Positions 1-5,892 of a stretch of DNA of 5,892 bases are shown here, piece after piece. The stretch comes from Giesbergeria sp. (lineage in GTDB: Bacteria > Pseudomonadota > Gammaproteobacteria > Burkholderiales > Burkholderiaceae_C), in the NCBI GenBank assembly GCA_030690515.1, contig JAUYGP010000229.1:1-5892 (forward strand), read 5' to 3'. Every line of letters begins with the position of its first letter. Position 1 is the stretch's first letter. The translations under genes and the position numbers were made by a program. The notes beneath the pieces are model-generated. The model did no database searches, was not told the origin of the DNA, and saw only the letters and a program-made list of their open reading frames with translations.

Positions 1-1130
1 GCCCCGACATCGGTGAAGCAGAAATTGCCGCCGTCACCCAGGCCCTGCGTTCGGGCTGGGTCACCACCGGGCCAAAGACCCGGGAATTCGAGCAGGCTTT
101 CACCGACTACCTCGGTGGCAACGGCCTGCAGTCCATCGCCGTCAATTCGGCCACTGCGGGCCTGCACCTGGCCCTGGAGGCCCTGGGCATCAGCCCGGGC
201 GACGAGGTGATTGCCCCCACGCTGACCTTCACCGCCACCGTGGAAGTAGTGCGCTACCTGGGCGCCGACCCGGTGCTGGTGGATGTGGACCCGGTCACAC
301 TGAACATCGACCCCGACGCCATCCGCGCTGCCATTACGCCGCAGACCAAGGCCATCATGCCGGTGCACTACGCGGGCCTGGCCTGCCGCATGGATGAAAT
401 TCTGGCCATTGCACGTGAGCACGGCCTGAAGGTCGTGGAAGATGCCGCCCATGCACTGCCCACCACCTGGCAGGGCCAGCTCGTGGGACAGTTGCAGTCC
501 GACGTGACGGTGTTCAGCTTTTACGCCAACAAAACCATTACCACCGGCGAAGGCGGTATGGCCGTAACACGCGACCCCGCGCTGGCCGAACGCATGCGTG
601 TGATGCGCCTGCACGGCATGAGCCGGGACGCCTTCGACCGCTTCAGCTCCAAAACCCCGGCGTGGTACTACGAAATCGTGGCACCCGGCTTCAAATACAA
701 CACGACCGACGTCGCCGCGGCGATGGGCGTGGAACAACTGGCGCGGCTGCCGCAGTTCTTGCAGCGCCGCCAGCATTTGGCGGCGCGCTACCAGGCGCAA
801 CTGGCGGGCCTGCCCCTGGTGCTGCCTGCGGATGCCCCTACGGGGGACACGCATGCCTGGCATCTGTATGTGGTGCGGCTGGCGCCCGGGGCGCGGGCGG
901 GGCGCGACGAGATCATCCAGGCGTTGTCTGACCGGGGCATTGGCACCAGCGTGCACTATGTGCCCTTGCACCGCCAGCCCTACTGGCGCGACCGCTACCA
1001 ACTCACACCCACCGGTTTTCCACACGCTGAAGCGGCCTACCAAGGCATGCTCAGCCTGCCACTGTTCACGGCCATGCACGATGCTGACCAGGACCGCGTG
1101 ATCGCCGCACTGCACGAACTTCTGGTCTAG
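1..1130 (+). CDS. DegT/DnrJ/EryC1/StrS family PLP-dependent sugar aminotransferase, 5'-partial
   Basis: The reading frame is open from the first complete codon at position 3 to the TAG at 1128-1130. The 375 visible residues fall only about 10 short of the family's usual 380-400, so the start lies just upstream of the window. Numbering from the codon at 3, the fold-type I landmarks appear in order: an N-terminal GWVTTGPKTREFE segment (about 19-31), an NSATAG cofactor-phosphate loop (48-53), VEDAAHA (145-151) whose Asp147 should contact the pyridine nitrogen, and SFYANKTITTGEGGM with Lys177 as the probable Schiff-base lysine. A GFKYNTTDVAAAMG block (229-242) follows. Such enzymes transfer an amino group from glutamate to a nucleotide-linked keto sugar in the cytoplasm. 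The GWVTTGPK style resembles ArnB and PglE-type 4-aminotransferases, but the exact sugar cannot be read from sequence. The sugar transferase downstream supports a role in glycan assembly. An internal GTG at 207 is not the start, because strong homology continues upstream of it. Confidence 0.93.
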   Translation, partial: PDIGEAEIAAVTQALRSGWVTTGPKTREFEQAFTDYLGGNGLQSIAVNSATAGLHLALEALGISPGDEVIAPTLTFTATVEVVRYLGADPVLVDVDPVTLNIDPDAIRAAITPQTKAIMPVHYAGLACRMDEILAIAREHGLKVVEDAAHALPTTWQGQLVGQLQSDVTVFSFYANKTITTGEGGMAVTRDPALAERMRVMRLHGMSRDAFDRFSSKTPAWYYEIVAPGFKYNTTDVAAAMGVEQLARLPQFLQRRQHLAARYQAQLAGLPLVLPADAPTGDTHAWHLYVVRLAPGARAGRDEIIQALSDRGIGTSVHYVPLHRQPYWRDRYQLTPTGFPHAEAAYQGMLSLPLFTAMHDADQDRVIAALHELLV

Positions 1131-1178
1131 GATGAAACACCCGCTTGTGGCGCGTCGCGCTTTCCCCCTGCTCTCGCA

Positions 1179-1253
1179 GCGCTGCGCGCTGCGGGCAGGC
1201 GGATGCCGCCAGTGCGGCGGGGCGGCCCTTGCGCTGCGGGTGGCGCGCAGCGC
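1179..1253. repeat. GC-rich intergenic inverted and direct repeats
   Basis: The gap between the aminotransferase and the sugar transferase holds a perfect 11-base inverted repeat, gcgctgcgcgc at 1179-1189 and gcgcgcagcgc at 1243-1253. Inside it is a small hairpin, gccgc at 1205-1209 with gcggc at 1214-1218 and a 4-base loop. A 10-base direct repeat, gcgctgcggg, occurs at 1186-1195 and 1231-1240. No T-run follows, so it does not look like an intrinsic terminator. It may be an interspersed repeat or a folded intercistronic mRNA segment. The repeats are visible in the sequence; any function is inference. Confidence 0.55.
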
Positions 1254-1267
1254 CATGAAAAACTGAG

Positions 1268-1897
1268 ATGGGTAAACGCCTGTTCGACATCGCCTGTGCC
1301 GCCACTGCACTGCTGCTGCTGTGCCCGGTGCTGCTGGCCGTCGCGCTGTGGGTGCGCCTGGACTCACCCGGGCCGGTGATCTTCCGGCAGCAGCGCGTGG
1401 GGCGCGGGGGACGTCTGTTCGGTATTTTCAAGTTCCGCACCATGCGTGTCGGCGCCGAGGCCGCAGGCCTGCCGCTGACCGTGGGGGACGACACACGCAT
1501 CACCCAGGCCGGCGCCTGGCTGCGCCGCTCCAAGGTGGACGAGTTGCCGCAACTCGTCAATGTGCTGTGGGGCGACATGAGCCTTGTCGGCCCCCGGCCC
1601 GAAGTGCCCCGCTACGTTGCGCTGTATCCGGCCGACCTGCGCGAGACCGTGCTGAGTGTGCGCCCCGGGATCACCGACCTGGCCTCTCTGGCCTACCGCA
1701 ACGAGAGCGCGCTGCTGGCGCACAGTGCAGACCCCGAGCGCACCTATGCCGAAGAAATACTGCCCGCCAAGCTGCGTTATGCCAGCCAGTATGTGCACAC
1801 ACGCACCCTGTGGCTGGACCTGAAAATCCTGCTGCAGACCGCCTGGACTCTGCTGGGAAGGCGCGAGCCGCCCCCGCCGCCTTTCCATAAGCCATAA
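1268..1897 (+). CDS. Bacterial sugar transferase (WcaJ/PglC-type polyprenyl-phosphate phosphoglycosyl transferase)
   Basis: This 209-residue protein has the size and layout of a small monotopic phosphoglycosyl transferase. Such enzymes move a sugar 1-phosphate from a UDP-sugar to undecaprenyl phosphate at the inner face of the cytoplasmic membrane, the first membrane step of O-antigen, capsule or glycoprotein glycan assembly. It opens with KRLFDI (3-8) and a hydrophobic segment (about 8-30) broken at Cys19-Pro20, which fits the re-entrant helix of the family; Ser-Pro is the more usual break. Next come VIFRQQRVG (37-45), FGIFKFRTM (51-59), KVDELPQL (89-96) containing the Asp91-Glu92 catalytic dyad, and GDMSLVGPRPE (102-112). 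The C-terminus carries five consecutive prolines (201-205). The ATG at 1268 is the earliest possible start, because an in-frame TGA lies at 1256-1258. No Shine-Dalgarno is visible. It is probably co-transcribed with the aminotransferase. The sugar specificity is not predictable. Confidence 0.93.
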   Translation: MGKRLFDIACAATALLLLCPVLLAVALWVRLDSPGPVIFRQQRVGRGGRLFGIFKFRTMRVGAEAAGLPLTVGDDTRITQAGAWLRRSKVDELPQLVNVLWGDMSLVGPRPEVPRYVALYPADLRETVLSVRPGITDLASLAYRNESALLAHSADPERTYAEEILPAKLRYASQYVHTRTLWLDLKILLQTAWTLLGRREPPPPPFHKP

Positions 1898-1900
1898 AAT
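1895..1900 (+). promoter_or_regulatory. Possible -10 element for lysS
   Basis: TAAAAT, five of six matches to the sigma-70 -10 consensus, sits in an AT-rich island (about 1883-1900) within otherwise very GC-rich DNA, 58 bases upstream of the lysS start. It overlaps the stop codon of the sugar transferase. No recognisable -35 hexamer lies at 16-18 bases upstream, where the sequence is a run of C and G. If it is real, transcription would start near 1907 with a leader of about 50 bases, making lysS independent of the glycan operon. Confidence 0.3.
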
Positions 1901-1957
1901 CAGCGGTTCGGCTGCTACCGGCCCTCCTTTTCACGCCCCGTATCCACGGCACCCCCC

Positions 1958-3487
<1,530 letters not shown>

Positions 3488-3533
3488 TGGCGGTAGGCAC
3501 AGCACTGTTCATTGACACGGGCGTGGGCAGCGC

Positions 3534-4157
3534 ATGCGACGCTCTTTGAAGTTCTATTTGCCCGAGTGGGCGCACGACTGGCTCGAAATCATCGTGCCGG
3601 GGTTGCAGATCTTGCTCATCCTTCTGGCGGCATGGCTGCTGCAGCACCTGCTGCGCCGCCTGGTGCGCCGTGCGGGCGCGCACTACCAGTTGCCCGCCGA
3701 CATGTTGATGCTGTTCAACGGCGTGCTGCGCTGGGCCATCTTGCTCGGCACCACGCTGCTGGCACTGGAGCGCATGGGCGTGTCGGCCACCGTGCTGTGG
3801 ACGGCGTTCACCAGCTTCGCCACCGTCGGCGCCGTGGCCTTTTTTGCCGCCTGGAGCGTGTTGTCCAACCTGTTTTGCGCGTTGCTGATTTTTACGGTGG
3901 GTCCGTTCCGCGTGGGCGATGTAATCGAGGTACTGGACACCGCTGACAAGGAAGGGGCACGCGGTCGCGTGACCGACATCAACCTGCTGTACACCACGCT
4001 CGAAGACATCGCTCCCGGCACTGCGGGCACGCTGCTGCAGATTCCGAACACGCTGATCTTCCAGCGCATGGTGCGGCGCTGGAAACCCGGGCAGGAAGTC
4101 AAACCTGCCGAGCCTGCCCTGGCGGCACCCGACGGCGGCAACACCTCGTCTGCCTGA
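3534..4157 (+). CDS. Short MscS-family mechanosensitive ion channel homologue
   Basis: This 207-residue inner-membrane protein resembles the core of MscS channels, which open under membrane tension to release solutes during hypo-osmotic shock. Three hydrophobic segments are seen at about 18-40, 58-79 and 88-122. The third ends in VLSNLFCALLIFTVGPFRVGDVIEV (109-133), the pattern joining the MscS pore helix to its beta domain. GRVTDINLLYTTLED (144-158) and LLQIPNTLIFQ (168-178) then mark the beta domain. E. coli MscS is 286 residues; here the protein ends soon after the beta domain with a Pro/Ala-rich tail, so the C-terminal alpha/beta vestibule is absent. The pore helix has bulky residues (AFFAAW, 102-107) where MscS has its small-residue GLALQG pattern, so channel activity is uncertain. 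An in-frame TGA at 3513-3515 rules out most upstream starts, leaving ATG 3534. The gene follows lysS by 46 bases and may share its transcript. Confidence 0.85.
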   Translation: MRRSLKFYLPEWAHDWLEIIVPGLQILLILLAAWLLQHLLRRLVRRAGAHYQLPADMLMLFNGVLRWAILLGTTLLALERMGVSATVLWTAFTSFATVGAVAFFAAWSVLSNLFCALLIFTVGPFRVGDVIEVLDTADKEGARGRVTDINLLYTTLEDIAPGTAGTLLQIPNTLIFQRMVRRWKPGQEVKPAEPALAAPDGGNTSSA

Positions 4158-4178
4158 CAGCGCACGCCGCCGTCAGGC
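4152..4178. terminator. Weak hairpin between convergent genes, possible bidirectional terminator
   Basis: gcctgac at 4152-4158 and gtcaggc at 4172-4178 form a 7-base stem with a 13-base loop in the 33-base gap between the convergent channel gene and nagZ. The channel's TGA stop (4155-4157) is inside the left arm. A competing 8-base stem, gacggcgg at 4131-4138 with ccgccgtc at 4167-4174, shares bases with it. Neither strand has a T-run after the stem, so it is not a canonical Rho-independent terminator. Position is the main argument for this call. Confidence 0.35.
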
Positions 4179-4190
4179 GATCGCACCCTC

Positions 4191-5273
4191 TCAGGGCAGC
4201 ATTTCCAGGGCCTGCTGGTAGGCGGGCTGGAACATCAGGTCGTCCCAGGCCTGCGGCAGGGTTTGCGGCAACTGCGCCAGGCGGCGGGCTTCGCTGTCAG
4301 CGCTGGGCTTCCATTGCCCCTGCTCCAACTGCTGCGCAAGGCCGTCGAGCAACTCATCCACGGCATGCCCGTCTCCCACACTCTGGTTGCACAGCAGCAC
4401 CAGGTCACACCCGGCCTGCAGCGCCGCAACGGCGGCATCGGTATAGCTGACCAGCTGGCCATCGAGGCGGCGCGCGCCCTCCATACTCAGGTCGTCGCTG
4501 AAAATGGCCCCATCAAAACCCAATTTTTCCCGCAGGATGTCCTGCAGCCATTTGCGCGAAAAACAGGCGGGGCGGCTGTCCACCTTGGGGTAAATCACGT
4601 GCGCCGGCATGACGCTGGTGAGCGTGCTGCGCAGCCAGCCATAGGGCGCCGCATCGTCTTGCAGGATGGCCTTGAGACTGCGCCGATCCACCGGAATGTC
4701 CGTGTGCGAATCGGCATGCACAAAACCATGGCCGGGGAAATGCTTGCCGCAATGCGCCATCCCCGCCTGCAGCAGGCCATGCGTCAGGCTTTTGGCCAGG
4801 AGCGTGACCACGCGTGGGTCGCTGTGAAAGGCGCGATCGCCAATCACCGTGCTGCCCCCCCAGTCCAGGTCCAGAATGGGCGTGAAGCTGAAATCTACCC
4901 CGCAGGAACGCAGCTCGCTGCCCAGCACATAGCCCGCCGCCGTGGCGGCGTTGGTGGCGGCCAGCGCCCCGCTCCCAGGCCCACCTTTGCCGTCGCGCAT
5001 CCACAGATCACCCAGGGTGCGCATGGGTGGCAGGTGGGTGAAACCATCGCTGCGAAAGCGCTGCACCCGCCCACCTTCGTGGTCCACGCAGATCAGCAGA
5101 TCGTCGCGCACGGCCTTGATGGCGCTGGTCAGGGCCAGCAGCTGGGCGCGGTTCTCCCAGTTACGGGCAAACAGGATCACGCCGCCGGTCAGGGGATGGG
5201 CCAGGCGGCGGCGGTCCACCGCCGACAAGGTGGTACCGGCGACGTCAAGAATGAGGGGGGCGTGTTCAGTCAT
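4191..5273 (-). CDS. nagZ: Beta-N-acetylhexosaminidase (glycoside hydrolase family 3, NagZ)
   Basis: NagZ is a cytoplasmic enzyme that removes N-acetylglucosamine from anhydro-muropeptides during peptidoglycan recycling; in species with AmpR/AmpC its products also affect beta-lactamase induction. The 360 residues compare with 341 in E. coli and cover the single TIM-barrel form. Visible family motifs are LILDVAGTTL (7-16), HPLTGGVILFARN (26-38), VDHEGGRVQRF (63-73), KHFPGHG (177-183), ADSH (187-190) carrying the general acid/base His190 on its mobile loop, VMPAHVIYPKVD (221-232) and FSDDLSMEGA (258-267) with Asp260 as the likely nucleophile. A Gly/Ser-rich stretch at about 92-104 is slightly longer than in E. 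coli. It is the last gene of the pdxJ-acpS-nagZ series, 75 bases after acpS. That gap contains a palindromic repeat, and no Shine-Dalgarno precedes the ATG. A seven-C run on the + strand (4855-4861) lies within the WGG codons. Confidence 0.97.
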   Translation of the reverse strand: MTEHAPLILDVAGTTLSAVDRRRLAHPLTGGVILFARNWENRAQLLALTSAIKAVRDDLLICVDHEGGRVQRFRSDGFTHLPPMRTLGDLWMRDGKGGPGSGALAATNAATAAGYVLGSELRSCGVDFSFTPILDLDWGGSTVIGDRAFHSDPRVVTLLAKSLTHGLLQAGMAHCGKHFPGHGFVHADSHTDIPVDRRSLKAILQDDAAPYGWLRSTLTSVMPAHVIYPKVDSRPACFSRKWLQDILREKLGFDGAIFSDDLSMEGARRLDGQLVSYTDAAVAALQAGCDLVLLCNQSVGDGHAVDELLDGLAQQLEQGQWKPSADSEARRLAQLPQTLPQAWDDLMFQPAYQQALEMLP

Positions 5274-5295
5274 GTTGAAGGGGGGTTAAATGCTA

Positions 5296-5346
5296 TCTAT
5301 TTTATAGCTATCAGCGCTTTATAGATAAGCGATAGAGGCCTATTTT
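5296..5346 (+). repeat. Palindromic intergenic repeat, copy 1 (acpS-nagZ gap)
   Basis: This AT-rich element has a core at 5307-5339 made of cgctt (5315-5319) and aagcg (5327-5331) around a 7-base loop, with interrupted pairing outward to gc (5307-5308) and gc (5338-5339). The core matches the reverse complement of 5757-5789 at 26 of 33 positions without gaps, by hand alignment. Partial similarity extends several bases on either side. It fills most of the 75 bases between acpS and nagZ, and one end abuts the acpS stop codon. I recall this AGCGCTT/AAGCGCT palindrome as common between genes in Comamonadaceae; that recollection was not checked. Confidence 0.8.
5301..5328 (-). promoter_or_regulatory. 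Promoter-like sequence within repeat copy 1, upstream of nagZ
   Basis: Read on the minus strand, TATAAA (5301-5306) matches the -10 consensus at five of six positions. TTATCT (5323-5328) is a poor -35 (three of six) with 16-base spacing. The distance to the nagZ ATG is about 28 bases. Both hexamers are part of the repeat, so the resemblance may simply reflect its AT content. Confidence 0.2.
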
Positions 5347-5348
5347 GC

Positions 5349-5738
5349 CTATTTTTCTACAACGCAAAAGCTGGCAGCGTAGTCGGATTCATCGGTCACG
5401 CTCAGGTGCGCTGCAAGCCCCCGGGCATCAAACCAGTCCTTCAATGCGCCGTGCAGCACGATGACGGGCTGGCCGCTGGGCAAAGTGCCCACCTCGCACA
5501 GCCGCCAGGTCATGGGCATGCGCATGCCCAGGCCAATGGCCTTGCTGAAAGCCTCCTTAGCGGAAAAGCGCGTCGCCAGATAGCGCACGCCCCGCTCAGG
5601 CCAGCGGGCACTGCGCGCGCGCCAGGTGGCCAGCTCGGCCGCAGTCAGCACTTTTTCGGCAAAACGGTCACCATGGCGCGCAAGGCTGGCGCGAATGCGG
5701 CGCACATCGCAGATATCGGTGCCAATGCCGTAAATCAT
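5349..5738 (-). CDS. acpS: Holo-[acyl-carrier-protein] synthase
   Basis: AcpS transfers the 4'-phosphopantetheine arm from coenzyme A to a serine of apo-acyl carrier protein, which makes the protein active for fatty-acid synthesis. The 129 residues match the family (E. coli 126). The N-terminal IYGIGTDICDVRRI (2-15) contains the magnesium-binding Asp8. RYLATRFSAKEAFSKAIG (52-69) contains the second metal ligand Glu62 within the KEA signature. LSVTDESDYAASFCVVEK at the end is the usual C-terminal strand. The ATG at 5738 places Asp8 where the family has it, so the start is secure although no Shine-Dalgarno precedes it. The gene lies 58 bases after pdxJ and 75 before nagZ on the same strand, a common beta-proteobacterial order. 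Both gaps consist largely of a palindromic repeat, and the TAG stop (5349-5351) abuts one copy. Confidence 0.97.
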   Translation of the reverse strand: MIYGIGTDICDVRRIRASLARHGDRFAEKVLTAAELATWRARSARWPERGVRYLATRFSAKEAFSKAIGLGMRMPMTWRLCEVGTLPSGQPVIVLHGALKDWFDARGLAAHLSVTDESDYAASFCVVEK

Positions 5739-5749
5739 GGTTTTTGGAT

Positions 5750-5796
5750 GAAATTGGCCTCCAGCGCTTATGTATCAAGCGCTAGAAGCTATGAAT
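5750..5796 (-). repeat. Palindromic intergenic repeat, copy 2 (pdxJ-acpS gap)
   Basis: The core at 5757-5789 has perfect 7-base arms, agcgctt (5763-5769) and aagcgct (5777-5783), around a 7-base loop. Interrupted pairing continues outward (t5760-a5786, c5758-g5788, g5757-c5789). It is the same element as the copy at 5307-5339 but in the opposite orientation. It occupies nearly all of the 58 bases between the pdxJ stop and the acpS start, so it makes up most of the acpS leader on the transcript. Its outer edge touches the pdxJ stop codon. Confidence 0.8.
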
Positions 5797-5892
5797 TCAG
5801 GAGTTTTCAAAACCGATGTCAATGCAGGCTTGGTAGGCCTGCACCGTAGCGGCGTAGCCCAACTCCAGCGCGTCGGCAATCAAAGCATGGCC
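5797..5892 (-). CDS. pdxJ: Pyridoxine 5'-phosphate synthase, C-terminal end only
   Basis: Only the last 31 codons and the TGA (5797-5799) are in the window; the rest lies beyond the right edge. The segment begins GHALIADALELG, which corresponds to the NIGHA(I/L)I motif near the end of PdxJ, and the remaining length is close to the 29 residues that follow the same motif in E. coli. The call also rests on synteny: pdxJ directly before acpS is usual in beta-proteobacteria. PdxJ condenses 1-deoxyxylulose 5-phosphate with 3-amino-2-oxopropyl phosphate to give pyridoxine 5'-phosphate, the last ring-forming step of vitamin B6 synthesis. The final residues (FENS) are not conserved and end where the palindromic repeat begins. 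The identification would be weak from the fragment alone. Confidence 0.8.
   Translation of the reverse strand, partial: GHALIADALELGYAATVQAYQACIDIGFENS

Noticed and set aside
13..210. 65-codon plus-strand frame at the left edge
   Set aside because: Out of frame with the aminotransferase, whose conserved N-terminal motifs (GWVTTGPK, NSATAG) are encoded in the other frame over the same bases.
4263..5324. 353-codon open frame on the plus strand opposite nagZ
   Set aside because: Antisense shadow of nagZ. The translation has no family motif and runs into the repeat at its end.
5296..5796. Repeat pair around acpS as ends of an insertion sequence or composite transposon
   Set aside because: The enclosed gene is a housekeeping acpS in its expected neighbourhood. 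There is no transposase, and each copy is itself a short palindrome, so they are interspersed repeats rather than transposon ends.
5824..5843. Hairpin gcaggc/gcctgc around 5824-5842 as a terminator
   Set aside because: Inside the pdxJ coding region, with no T-run on either strand; the pairing is most likely chance in codons for Val-Gln-Ala-Tyr-Gln-Ala-Cys.
5406..5849. 147-codon plus-strand frame across acpS and into pdxJ
   Set aside because: Antisense to acpS and crosses a palindromic repeat; no recognisable motif.

Overview
The window is chromosomal, GC-rich and densely coded. It reads as a member of the Comamonadaceae (Burkholderiales), with an Acidovorax-like relative the best guess. Three things point there: the pdxJ-acpS-nagZ order on one strand, a GC-biased third codon position in every gene, and two copies of an AT-rich palindromic intergenic repeat of a kind I recall as common in that family. 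The taxon is inferred from recall of gene order and repeat type, not from a search.

Left part (1-1897, + strand): the end of a surface-glycan or glycoconjugate locus. A DegT/DnrJ/EryC1-type PLP aminotransferase, cut at its 5' end by the window edge, is followed by a small membrane phosphoglycosyl transferase of the bacterial sugar transferase (WcaJ/PglC) family. Together they suggest that a nucleotide-activated amino sugar is made and its sugar phosphate is then loaded on undecaprenyl phosphate. The 137-base gap between them is GC-rich and full of inverted and direct repeats.

Middle part (1958-4157, + strand): lysS, a complete class II lysyl-tRNA synthetase, then a short (207 aa) MscS-type mechanosensitive channel homologue with an unusual pore helix and a truncated cytoplasmic end. 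The glycan locus gives way to housekeeping genes at about position 1900.

Right part (4191-5892, - strand, convergent with the middle part): nagZ, acpS and the last 31 codons of pdxJ, transcribed in the order pdxJ -> acpS -> nagZ. They serve cell-wall recycling, acyl-carrier-protein activation and vitamin B6 synthesis. acpS is flanked on both sides by copies of the same palindromic repeat in opposite orientations. The repeats fill most of both short intergenic gaps, so they form the leaders of acpS and nagZ.

No tRNA, rRNA, CRISPR array, IS element or phage gene is visible, and no gene-free stretch exceeds 137 bases. I do not see a convincing undescribed multi-gene system. The points most worth checking are the opposed repeat pair around acpS, the divergent short MscS-like channel, the structured gap between the two glycan genes, and the absence of a recognisable Shine-Dalgarno sequence before all five complete genes.
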